Source: a virus
DNA length: 63,656 bases
IMG/VR virus record: IMGVR_UViG_3300017771_003653
Coordinates: 1 to 63,656 of that record
Direction: 5' to 3' (one strand)
This document shows positions 32,738 to 40,548 of this stretch, in pieces. A program made the position numbers and the translations under genes. Below the pieces are notes generated by a model, which worked only from the letters and a program-made list of their open reading frames with translations, ran no database searches and was not told the DNA's origin. Numbering within the stretch: position 1 is the stretch's first letter; each line of letters opens with the position of its first letter.

Positions 32738-33693
32738 TTCTTACCTAAAAAGTCATATCTTTCATATGCTTGTCTTCTTAGGTCTTCAATTTCAGCATCA
32801 ACTTCTGCTATCTTTTCCATGAATGTATTTCGTCCACCTTCAGTACCATTTAGATCTTCACGTGTTGACTGATATAAGAAGTCGTTTTCATTATATTCGA
32901 ACTCATCAGAATCAGCATCTGGCCAGTATAAGTTTGTGCCTGTACCAGTCCTTGCTGTAGAAATATAGTATCTTGCAGGTGTGTGAATATCAATACAGTC
33001 AACAATCATTGGATATTGCCTGACCAATTCTAACCACATGTAATAAGCAACTAGATTGTCTTCTGTTGGCTGGATTTGCTTGTCAATGCGTGTCTTAATA
33101 AAAGCCATTACATCTCTTATGTTTCCTCTTGCCCAGTAAAATGTGCTTAAGCACTTAGGTAATATATGTCTAGCATCCATAACAGAAATCTCTTTAGTGT
33201 CAACCATATCTGCATATAATTGCTTTGTGTCGTTAACTAATTGTTTATAACGTTCTGCCATTTCAGGTGAGTTTATTATTGCATGTGGTATAACAGCATC
33301 ATCATTTCTTTGTGATCTATCACCTGTGCACTGTGCTGAAAAACTAAATGCACGGTGTCTAATTAAGTGTGTAACAAATTGTGTGTCAACACCTTCAATT
33401 GTAAAAGTACAATTAATTGTTTCGAATGCTGTTGGTAATAGTTTACCATTAAAAAGCATCCAGATCATTTTATCTTTTTCATAGTTTGATAATGATCCCT
33501 TGTTAAATGGTTGTTCTGCCCATGTAGCTGTGCAGAAGTCTGGTATATAGTTTCTTAATTCTTCTATAGACGGACAACTTACTAGTTTTGTCTTTATAGA
33601 GTCTAAGTGATCATGAAACTCTGTTTTTATCGGTTCATCAAACCCCAACCCAGTTGGAAGTTCAACTACTGATAGTTCATTATTAATTGGCAT
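32734..33693 (-). CDS. thyX: Flavin-dependent thymidylate synthase
   Basis: The ThyX motif is at 112-129: RHRAFSFSAQCTGDRSQR. The RHR is intact, while the usual RHRxxSxNxxSxR becomes S, S and C at later positions with a small insertion. DARHILPKCLSTFYWARGNIRDVMAFIKTRI further on is the conserved dUMP/FAD part. At 319 residues it is longer than most ThyX (220-260). It makes dTMP with methylene-tetrahydrofolate and FADH2, and overlaps the HD nucleotidase gene by 11 bases. Confidence 0.88.
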   Translation of the reverse strand: MPINNELSVVELPTGLGFDEPIKTEFHDHLDSIKTKLVSCPSIEELRNYIPDFCTATWAEQPFNKGSLSNYEKDKMIWMLFNGKLLPTAFETINCTFTIEGVDTQFVTHLIRHRAFSFSAQCTGDRSQRNDDAVIPHAIINSPEMAERYKQLVNDTKQLYADMVDTKEISVMDARHILPKCLSTFYWARGNIRDVMAFIKTRIDKQIQPTEDNLVAYYMWLELVRQYPMIVDCIDIHTPARYYISTARTGTGTNLYWPDADSDEFEYNENDFLYQSTREDLNGTEGGRNTFMEKIAEVDAEIEDLRRQAYERYDFLGKK

Positions 33694-34219
33694 TTTTTAT
33701 TCTCCTGTATTTTTGTAAGTTCTTTTCACATTCAATTACACGTTTTCCTGCGTTTGTTGCAACCTCTGTCATATATCCTTTGTTACCAAGCTCCATTTCA
33801 GCATGAGCATATTGTACACAGCTTAAGTTGTCTGCCATTTTTACAACTAATGCTTCTACAGAGTCTTGGTCTTCGAATAGCTTAAATGTATCATACCACT
33901 GCGGGTATCTTTCTTTCATAATAACATATTCTGCTTTTACAACCTCTTCAGCTAACTTTGGAAAGTTTCGCTTTACATCATGAGTCACATCAGAAAGATG
34001 TAGTTCTGGTATGTCGTGTATTAAACACATCTTCAGTGCTTTTTCTAAGTCAAATTCATAATCATCATGTAGTTTAAGTGCTAGCACAGAAACAAAATAA
34101 GAATGTTCTGCAACACTTTCACTTATGATTTTAAATTTATTATTATATCTTGTGAGTGCTTTTAAGATATAGACATCATTAACAAAATCACTCAATGAAA
34201 CCGACATATTCTTTTTCAT
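33683..34219 (-). CDS. HD-domain 5'-nucleotidase (YfbR-like)
   Basis: The HD signature is visible: SVAEHSYFVSVLAL, CLIHDIPELHLSDVT (HD pair) and VKMADNL (final Asp). This matches YfbR-type enzymes that remove phosphate from deoxynucleoside monophosphates. An inner ATG four codons in is also possible. It overlaps the deoxyribosyltransferase-like gene by 32 bases, so the two are likely coupled. Confidence 0.8.
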   Translation of the reverse strand: MKKNMSVSLSDFVNDVYILKALTRYNNKFKIISESVAEHSYFVSVLALKLHDDYEFDLEKALKMCLIHDIPELHLSDVTHDVKRNFPKLAEEVVKAEYVIMKERYPQWYDTFKLFEDQDSVEALVVKMADNLSCVQYAHAEMELGNKGYMTEVATNAGKRVIECEKNLQKYRRIKNAN

Positions 34220-34622
34220 ATGTTAAATCTTCCATTATACCTGTTACGTGTTCTTTTAACTCTTCAACGTTTGTTGCTACAGCTCTTCCGCTGCGTGATA
34301 GCATAAGATTAAAATTTCCTGTCAATCCTTCTGCATAATAAATGATAGGTACATTAGAAGCATATGAAAAACCTGCTTCGAATATTGTTCCAAGATCTTT
34401 ATCACGTGTATTACAAACAACAAAGCGTCCTTCTGTGATTGCATCAACGTTGCCTTTGAAGATCATTTCTTGTTCTTCTGTTGTTGCATCTCTTTTTGCT
34501 ACAATTTCATCTTTAGGTGAAAAGTAGTTTACGCCTAAATCATCAAGCGCATTTTTTATGTTTTCTAAGTCCCTAGCTTGGTTCTCATTAAACCAGCCGC
34601 TAGCAATATAACAATCATGCAT
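34188..34622 (-). CDS. Nucleoside 2-deoxyribosyltransferase-like protein
   Basis: The 144-residue protein begins CYIASGWFNE and has LDDLGVNYFSPKDE, FVVCNTRDKDLGTIFEAGFSYA and VPIIYYAEG. The D-x-G-T-x-x-E pattern with the glutamate nucleophile is that of nucleoside deoxyribosyltransferases. It would exchange or release bases from deoxyribosides, useful for salvage or for removing a host nucleotide. TATATATATTAC upstream may be its promoter. Confidence 0.75.
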   Translation of the reverse strand: MHDCYIASGWFNENQARDLENIKNALDDLGVNYFSPKDEIVAKRDATTEEQEMIFKGNVDAITEGRFVVCNTRDKDLGTIFEAGFSYASNVPIIYYAEGLTGNFNLMLSRSGRAVATNVEELKEHVTGIMEDLTYEKEYVGFIE

Positions 34623-34696
34623 TTAAAACTCCTTTGTGAATTAATATAACCATTTGTAATATATATACTCTAAATTTATCAAAATATATATTTTTT

Positions 34697-34924
34697 TTAT
34701 TTTTTTAAAATTTCTAATTTATACCACTTTTTCTTTGGTGCACCTTTTAATTCATCCCATTCGTGTAATTTTTCAGATACGTTTAAATAAAAGCTTAATC
34801 TCTTCCACACGCATACAAGTGTGCATTCTCTTCCGAAAACAATACCACATATAGCCCTATAGTTATCTTCATCTGGATACTTTGGGTCATATCCGTAGTA
34901 TTTATTCCACCAAATATCAATCAT
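34697..34924 (-). CDS. Hypothetical protein, 75 aa
   Basis: This is a Trp/Tyr-rich small protein (MIDIWWNKYYGYDPKYPDEDNY...) with two Cys near the middle. No family is recognised. It overlaps the end of the cytidylyltransferase-like gene by 8 bases, so it is in the same transcript from promoter copy 4. Confidence 0.65.
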   Translation of the reverse strand: MIDIWWNKYYGYDPKYPDEDNYRAICGIVFGRECTLVCVWKRLSFYLNVSEKLHEWDELKGAPKKKWYKLEILKK

Positions 34925-35327
34925 TTATCTGTTTAAGCCCTGTTAGGTCGCTGCTACTTCTTATTTTATTGCCTAAGCCGTCTATCATTTCAATATTATA
35001 TTTTTCCATTATCTTAGTCTCTGGTATTTCTCCATTGCTTCTATCACCACCGTTTGCGAATACATTAGGTCTTATAATTGCTAAAGATTCACATACAGAT
35101 AAGTCTGTGTCTATGCTGAGAAATGCTGAATCAACTGGAACTAGTGCTTGTACTATTCTCAGTCTGTCATCTTCATTCATAAAAGATTTTCCCTTTTTTA
35201 ATTTACACTGATAATCATTATTTACGATTACCGTTAGATGATCGCCAAGTTCGCTAGCTAATTCTATATATTCTAAATGACCTACGTGTAGTGGATCAAA
35301 ATAACCGCTAATTGCTATAGTCTTCAT
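34917..35327 (-). CDS. Cytidylyltransferase-like protein (HxGH nucleotidyltransferase)
   Basis: The N-terminus AISGYFDPLHVGHLEYIE has the HxGH nucleotide-binding motif, followed by VIVNNDYQCKLKKG and FMNEDDRLRIVQAL as in RfaE2/TagD proteins. It would join a phosphorylated sugar or alcohol to CMP or AMP. The usual C-terminal ISSS(T/S) is RSSSD here. It is the first gene of its unit, with AAGG before the ATG. Whether it serves the glycan island is not shown. Confidence 0.8.
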   Translation of the reverse strand: MKTIAISGYFDPLHVGHLEYIELASELGDHLTVIVNNDYQCKLKKGKSFMNEDDRLRIVQALVPVDSAFLSIDTDLSVCESLAIIRPNVFANGGDRSNGEIPETKIMEKYNIEMIDGLGNKIRSSSDLTGLKQIND

Positions 35328-35346
35328 AATTTAACCTTATGTTATG

Positions 35347-35392
35347 TTGTAACTTAAGCCTTTTTTCTTTAAAAGTAAAGGACTTTTTTTAA
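35347..35392 (-). promoter_or_regulatory. Repeated phage promoter element, copy 4
   Basis: The minus strand reads AAAAAAGTCCTTTAC (35389-35375), 17 bases with GAAAAAAG, then TTAAGTTACAAC. It starts the leftward unit that begins with the cytidylyltransferase-like gene and separates it from the tRNA cluster. Confidence 0.8.
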
Positions 35393-35400
35393 TTATTTTG

Positions 35401-35471
35401 CTGGGGTATAAGGATTCGAACCTCAACTGCCTGGACCAAAACCAGGTGTCCTACCATTAGACCATACCCCA
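35401..35471 (-). tRNA. tRNA-Gln (anticodon TTG)
   Basis: A full cloverleaf of 71 bases: acceptor TGGGGTA / TACCCCA, anticodon stem CCTGG / CCAGG with loop TTTTGGT (anticodon TTG, reads CAA), and T arm with GTTCGAATC. The 3' CCA is not encoded. It is the last of the tRNA group after the TonB receptor gene. Confidence 0.93.
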
Positions 35472-35482
35472 AATAACATTTG

Positions 35483-35554
35483 TAGCCCGTAGGAGAATCG
35501 AACTCCTGTTGCCAGGATGAAAACCTGGAGTCCTAACCACTAGACGAACGGGCC
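35483..35554 (-). tRNA. tRNA-Glu (anticodon TTC)
   Basis: A cloverleaf of 72 bases: acceptor GGCCCGT / ACGGGCT, anticodon stem CCAGG / CCTGG with loop TTTTCAT (anticodon TTC, reads GAA), and T arm GGAGTTCGATTCTCC. The 3' CCA is not encoded. It lies 11 bases before tRNA-Gln. Confidence 0.93.
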
Positions 35555-35563
35555 ATTAATTTT

Positions 35564-35622
35564 GGTCCGGCTGCTTCGAGGATTTATCCTATCTTAGAGA
35601 TAAGTACCTGGAAGCTAGCCGG
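35564..35622 (-). ncRNA. Structured RNA of unknown type between tRNAs
   Basis: Between tRNA-Ala and tRNA-Glu lies a 59-base element that is not a normal tRNA. The ends pair as CCGGCT-A-GCTTC with GAAGC-AGCCGG (11 bp, one bulged A). Inside are a small hairpin TATC/GATA and another GGA/TCC. It is followed by A-CCA, so the 3' end looks like a tRNA end with an encoded CCA. It may be a tRNA-like fragment, a remnant, or a processing signal. Confidence 0.5.
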
Positions 35623-35625
35623 TAG

Positions 35626-35698
35626 TGGAGCTGACAGGGATCGAACCTGCGACCTCCGCAGTGCAAGTGCGGCGCTCTCCCAACTGAGCTACAGCCCC
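35626..35698 (-). tRNA. tRNA-Ala (anticodon TGC)
   Basis: A cloverleaf of 73 bases: acceptor GGGGCTG / CAGCTCC (one G-T pair), D arm GCTCAGTTGGGAGAGC, anticodon stem CCGCA / TGCGG with loop CTTGCAC (anticodon TGC, reads GCA), and T arm GCAGGTTCGATCCCTGT. It is close to ordinary bacterial tRNA-Ala and starts only 9 bases after the TonB receptor stop. The 3' CCA is not encoded. Confidence 0.95.
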
Positions 35699-35707
35699 AA
35701 ATTTCAA

Positions 35708-38434
35708 TTAGAAATTAACCGAAATTCCTACATTAGCATATCTTGGTGTTCCAAGAAATACTTCTGCGTTATGAGCAGCATGAACTTTGTCACCATACCC
35801 ATTATATTGACTATTGTCAACAGCATCTTGTACGTATACTCCGTCAAGTGCATTAAATACATGAGCTGATATTGTCATATCAACTGCATCTATTGGAAGC
35901 TTATACGATAAGTGTAAGTCTAACTTACCATAACCAGGTGCTTTCCAAACCTGATCTCTATCTGCATCACCATCTACTTCACGTGAATCAGGACTCCAGT
36001 CGGAGTAATTATCATCATACATTCTGTAAAGAGCTTGCATGTTTAGGCCTTTAATTGGCTTGAATGTTAATCCACCAACATAAGCTGTTTGCGGCATGTC
36101 ACCAACCATAAGGTCATTAAGTGCATAAGAATACTCAGATGTTGTCATACCAATTACTTCACCGTTCTCATTGAACTCTTGTTCTTGATATGTACCATCA
36201 GCGTCGCCTACGAACTTCCAATTACCTTTACTTAAAGCTAAATCAATATCTAGCATTTCGTGAACAGCAATTTTACTTTCCACTTCCCAACCAGTATGAT
36301 TTTGTTCAACTCCTCGTAAAAAGATAACATCAGTATCACCAGAATCGCCTTGACCTGTTGAAACAGCTTTAGTGATATTTCTATCAATCCAGCGTGTGTT
36401 GTACTGACTTAATTTAACAGCTACTTTATCACTGTTATACTTTCCACCAAATTCGAAGCTTTTAAACTTCTCATTATCAGGGTCAGTAGCTACTGTTCCA
36501 TCATAGTATATGACGTTGTCCATAATTGGCGGCTTTTGAACGTATCCGTAATTAACAAATCCAGACATACGATCATCTAAATTGTAAGTAGCACCACCTT
36601 TTAACTGAAATGTAGTTATAGCATCAGCACTTATCTTTTCATTAGCCACAGTAAAGTGATCCTGATAGGAATAAGCTATAGTGGATAAACCACCCATACC
36701 GTATAAACTCATTTTGTCAGTTGTGTACTTACCTTGTGCAAAACTACCAAACCAGTCTACTGTTGTAGTGTTAAAGTATGCGATTTCATCACCTAAACGA
36801 ACAATTTTACCGTCTTCGGCATTGTCGTCTGCAAAATCTACATAATAATCACCACCAAGTAGGTCACGTACTTCACGCGCGTGTTCTATTTCAGCAGTTC
36901 GCCAATCAATACCTACTTGAATCTCTAACTCATCTGATACATCATAATTAAGTTTAGAAATTAATCCATAAGTGTTTTGACGATTAATTGAATTACGAAG
37001 GATTCCTGTTGAGCGATTTTCTGTATCTGAAAAAGCAGAATCTACATTTGCAGAGTTCTGTGCTATCTCAGCATTCCAATCCCATTGCCAGGGTGAAGAT
37101 GCATACCATCTTTCTCCTTCTACCGCGGGTGTTCTACTTACGCTACCATAAGTTCCAGTTCCTCCACCAGAGCCACCACTCCAATATAGTACTGAACTTA
37201 ATCTTGCATTGTCATTTAAAGTTAAAAAGTGGTTTAAGTTGACAAGAGGCTTGTGGAAATAATTTTCCCTTTCATTAAGCATGCCAGCATTCATTCTATC
37301 TGTAGTGTTTGCACCATACATATAAAAATACTGTTTTCCTTTATAGGATTCATCCACAGGTGCCCAGTTCTGGTTAAACAATCTACCAGCTTCAGTTTCA
37401 AACTTCTCACCTGCAACATAAGCAGAGTCATTATAACCATCAATGTCTCCTGCTAGATCTTGCGAGTAAGTCGCTATATTCTGCTTGTATAGATTTTGAC
37501 CATGACGCTGTGGTGCACCAATAGCGTATAGTTCGAATCGTTGATCGTCACTGACTGCATAGCTTCCACCTAAGTAGTATGCCCATGCATCTGTCCAAGT
37601 TCCGTCAATGATTCCATCACCTGTCTTTTTAACGATTGTTCCGCTTAATGCTAACTTATCGCCAATAAGACCTGTGTTGTAATTCATAGTAGTTTTTACA
37701 AAACCACCAGCTCCAGCTTCCTGCTTAACTAACCCACCTTTTTCGTGAGCAGCAGGATCTGTTATTATGTTCATAGTTCCACCTATAGAAGGTGTTGCTA
37801 GATTGACTGCTGATAAACCTCGTTGCATCTGGATAGAGTTTGCAGCATCTGCTACACCGTCCCAATTGGACCAATAAACCCAACCGTTCTCCATATCGTT
37901 TTGAGGTACACCATTAATCATAACAGCAACATTTCTTTGGTTAAAACCACGAACATTGATACGAGCATCACCCGCACCACCACCTTGTTGAGTCGCATAA
38001 ACTGACGGTGTCATATTAAGCGCCATTGGAATGTCTTGTGATCCAAGACGGATTTCCATTTCAGCTTTATCAACCGTAGTATAGGCAACAGGTGTGTTTT
38101 CGTCTGCACGAGAAGCCAAAACTTCTAATGCTGTCATTGCAACAACGTCAGATTCCATAATAAAATTGACGCTTGACACAATATCTCCAACACTAACTGT
38201 TTGAGTGTTTGAGATATAACCAATGAAGGAAGCAGTGATGTCATAGTCCCCAGAAACGACGTCTATTTTGAATTTACCTTCTGAATCGGTAACTCCTCCA
38301 AGATCTGTTTCTTCAACTACTACATTAGCTCCAACAAGTGGTTCTGAGTCTGAATCCAGTACTACACCTACAATAGATTGCGCGAACAATCCTGATAAGA
38401 ATAGTAAGGACACAGCAAGATTACGATAGTTCAT
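35708..38434 (-). CDS. TonB-dependent outer-membrane receptor
   Basis: A complete 908-residue receptor. Signal peptide MNYRNLAVSLLFLSGLFA, then a carboxypeptidase-regulatory-like beta domain (about 20-105: VGVVLDSDSEPLVGANVVV, GGVTDSEGKFKI), then the plug (about 110-230: INVRGFNQRNVAVMINGVPQ, NDMENGWVYWSNWDG, GGTMNIITD), then a beta-barrel to the C-terminal Phe (YANVGISVNF), as outer-membrane insertion requires. The NDMENGWVYWSNW block is typical of FCB-group receptors. Such proteins import siderophores, cobalamin or glycans using TonB. SD AAGGAG fits the start. Its DNA is less AT-rich than the flanks by eye, which suggests acquisition from a host. It lies between the B12-dependent reductase gene and the tRNAs. 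Confidence 0.93.
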   Translation of the reverse strand: MNYRNLAVSLLFLSGLFAQSIVGVVLDSDSEPLVGANVVVEETDLGGVTDSEGKFKIDVVSGDYDITASFIGYISNTQTVSVGDIVSSVNFIMESDVVAMTALEVLASRADENTPVAYTTVDKAEMEIRLGSQDIPMALNMTPSVYATQQGGGAGDARINVRGFNQRNVAVMINGVPQNDMENGWVYWSNWDGVADAANSIQMQRGLSAVNLATPSIGGTMNIITDPAAHEKGGLVKQEAGAGGFVKTTMNYNTGLIGDKLALSGTIVKKTGDGIIDGTWTDAWAYYLGGSYAVSDDQRFELYAIGAPQRHGQNLYKQNIATYSQDLAGDIDGYNDSAYVAGEKFETEAGRLFNQNWAPVDESYKGKQYFYMYGANTTDRMNAGMLNERENYFHKPLVNLNHFLTLNDNARLSSVLYWSGGSGGGTGTYGSVSRTPAVEGERWYASSPWQWDWNAEIAQNSANVDSAFSDTENRSTGILRNSINRQNTYGLISKLNYDVSDELEIQVGIDWRTAEIEHAREVRDLLGGDYYVDFADDNAEDGKIVRLGDEIAYFNTTTVDWFGSFAQGKYTTDKMSLYGMGGLSTIAYSYQDHFTVANEKISADAITTFQLKGGATYNLDDRMSGFVNYGYVQKPPIMDNVIYYDGTVATDPDNEKFKSFEFGGKYNSDKVAVKLSQYNTRWIDRNITKAVSTGQGDSGDTDVIFLRGVEQNHTGWEVESKIAVHEMLDIDLALSKGNWKFVGDADGTYQEQEFNENGEVIGMTTSEYSYALNDLMVGDMPQTAYVGGLTFKPIKGLNMQALYRMYDDNYSDWSPDSREVDGDADRDQVWKAPGYGKLDLHLSYKLPIDAVDMTISAHVFNALDGVYVQDAVDNSQYNGYGDKVHAAHNAEVFLGTPRYANVGISVNF

Positions 38435-38464
38435 AATCTGTCTCCTTGTTTTTGATTAGTAAGT

Positions 38465-38488
38465 GGCACATTTTTCTACAGGTGTGCC
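38465..38488 (-). promoter_or_regulatory. Hairpin in the leader of the TonB receptor gene
   Basis: In the 81-base spacer between the reductase and the receptor, GGCACA and TGTGCC pair around a 12-base loop. No T-run follows, so it is not a classic terminator; it may slow transcription or stabilise the mRNA. The spacer is too short and lacks the boxes of a cobalamin riboswitch. Confidence 0.4.
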
Positions 38489-38515
38489 GTCTGCCTGTCC
38501 GCTTTTTGTGTAAAT

Positions 38516-40489
38516 TTAAACGATGCATACATCGCCATCACAAAACTTTTCAGCTTCTGAATCTTCGCCTTTCATCTTTGCAAAAGATAAGTTCTTTAAT
38601 TTCTTACTCATTTTATTGTAAGTCTTCTCATCAATTGCTTCATAAGGCATTTGTTTATATGCACCCATGTCTAATCGAGGTAAACAACTTATTCCCTTTA
38701 ACTGATATTGAAAGTAATTCAAACACTGTTCTAATTGATCTGCTTCTGTCTCTGGATCAAATGTAACTGTACAACTAACTTGATTATCTGCCCAATGTCT
38801 TTGCAGTAGTGCTGCTAAACTAAATTGTTCCCATACAGTCAATTCCTTTGCAGTTCTTATTCCATCACCGACATCTATTGGAACTTCTATGCAAACAGTA
38901 GAGTCTTCAGAACCAAATGCAGGTTCTATTGTATATCCTGCGTCTTGTAATGGCTTAAGTAGCTCTGACTGGTTTGATAATCTCATTCTTCTAATATAGT
39001 GTCTTGATTCAGGATAGTGTACACCTGGCGTTGATCCTGCAAGTAGTGATACTGTTCCACTTGGCTTTACAGATGTTGTTTTTATTGACTTAGGAATAGC
39101 TAAGAAATCTGAATAGACGTTATCTAAACGTTGAATTTCATCATATCCTGATTCTAGCCAATCTCTTAATTCACCAACACCTCTGTAAGTTAAGAACTGT
39201 GCAACTCCACTAACAGAACATCCTATTCTTCTATTACGAAGCATAACTCTGTTTGTTTCTGGCCAATGTGTTTTTCCTAATGTAACTGTCTTTGCATATA
39301 AGTACGCATACTTTAATGTCTTTTTATAATCTTCTAATGATTCATGTTTATACGGAAATGTTTCTACTAAGCAGCATAATTCATAAGATTCCAGTGTTTG
39401 CTCTAAACAAGGATTTCCACCCATTGCTCTATGGTCTTTGTTATCTTTACCATTTTTCATTCTAGAGTATTCACGCATATTATCTAGCCATGCAAATCCT
39501 GGTTCACCATTCTTAACAACTCTTTTACAAGCATCAGAATAATCCATTCCTAGCTCTGCAAATATTGAATTATTAGATGTCCATCCGTATTGATCTCTGT
39601 GAGGGTTTACTTCATAATCTTTTAAGTCCATGTATTCATCAGAATAAGGGTCACCGAATACGATTTCAGCTGTGCGACGTACGTTTCCTGCTACTACACA
39701 CTTCCCGATGAGATTCATTATGTCTACAATTGTCGTAATTGTAATTGGTGAACCTGCATTTCCATCTAGAGTTTTTCTTATAGTTTCATGAACTTCTCTT
39801 AAAGGGTCAGGGCCACTTGATTGTCCCCCAAAACCTTTGATTGGTACACCAGCTGGTCTAATTTTAGAATAATCAAATGTGATTGCAGATGTTCCGTGAA
39901 AATAAGAATCAATTAATGCTGCAACTGATTCTACCCAGCCTTCTCTTGTGTCTGGTATTGTAATTACTTCAGGATCTCTTTTTTCTGTAGGACCTTTTAC
40001 CATTATTTGGTCAGCACCTTTTGTGTCAAAGCCAACACCCACACCTAACATGCTTGCATCCATTAAAAATGTGAAAGGTTTTGAGCCGTCATCTTTTATA
40101 GTTTCTGTTGATACAAATGCACAATTATTAAGAGCAGCATATAGATTTCTTTCTTCTGTTATTGCTGTTCCCATTGCCCATAACCCTCTGCCTGGTGGTA
40201 GAAACTTCATGTTAAATATTCTATCAAACATTTCTTGTGCAGATTTTTGTGCTTGCCACGGGTTCCAACCTAACTGATGTGATTCAATATGGTCTTTTTG
40301 CATAGAGTATGTTCCTTCTACAACCCTTTGTACTGTTTCCCACCATTTTTCGTTTTTACCATTTTCTTTTAGCCTAGAATATGTCCTCATAAAGACTAAT
40401 TCTCCTAAACCATTAAACCCAAATGGTGCTTTTTTTCTTTTATATTTGTCTATGAATGCTTGTGAAAGCTTAAATTTATTTGAATCCAT
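38516..40489 (-). CDS. rtpR: Adenosylcobalamin-dependent ribonucleoside-triphosphate reductase (class II, monomeric)
   Basis: The 657-residue protein matches RTPR of Lactobacillus leichmannii type: PFGFNGLGELVFMRTYSR, LPPGRGLWAMGT, NCAFVST (first active-site Cys), NPCLEQTLESYELC (thiyl Cys and Glu), and a C-terminal C-x4-C pair (FCDGDVC) that takes electrons from a redoxin. No partner subunit is needed. It converts NTPs to dNTPs using adenosylcobalamin, so the phage depends on host B12. It is followed by the receptor gene. Confidence 0.95.
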   Translation of the reverse strand: MDSNKFKLSQAFIDKYKRKKAPFGFNGLGELVFMRTYSRLKENGKNEKWWETVQRVVEGTYSMQKDHIESHQLGWNPWQAQKSAQEMFDRIFNMKFLPPGRGLWAMGTAITEERNLYAALNNCAFVSTETIKDDGSKPFTFLMDASMLGVGVGFDTKGADQIMVKGPTEKRDPEVITIPDTREGWVESVAALIDSYFHGTSAITFDYSKIRPAGVPIKGFGGQSSGPDPLREVHETIRKTLDGNAGSPITITTIVDIMNLIGKCVVAGNVRRTAEIVFGDPYSDEYMDLKDYEVNPHRDQYGWTSNNSIFAELGMDYSDACKRVVKNGEPGFAWLDNMREYSRMKNGKDNKDHRAMGGNPCLEQTLESYELCCLVETFPYKHESLEDYKKTLKYAYLYAKTVTLGKTHWPETNRVMLRNRRIGCSVSGVAQFLTYRGVGELRDWLESGYDEIQRLDNVYSDFLAIPKSIKTTSVKPSGTVSLLAGSTPGVHYPESRHYIRRMRLSNQSELLKPLQDAGYTIEPAFGSEDSTVCIEVPIDVGDGIRTAKELTVWEQFSLAALLQRHWADNQVSCTVTFDPETEADQLEQCLNYFQYQLKGISCLPRLDMGAYKQMPYEAIDEKTYNKMSKKLKNLSFAKMKGEDSEAEKFCDGDVCIV

Positions 40490-40548
40490 TGCAACTTACT
40501 CCTTTAGTAACATGTTTATATTTTGCTATTCTAAATAAGAAGATATAA

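Noticed and set aside
35401-35698. tRNA cluster as a prophage attachment site
   Set aside because: I found no integrase and no direct repeat of a tRNA end in the window; the tRNAs look like phage tRNAs in a lytic genome.
38435-38515. Cobalamin riboswitch between reductase and receptor
   Set aside because: Only 81 bases are available and no B12-box-like sequence is seen; there is only a plain hairpin.
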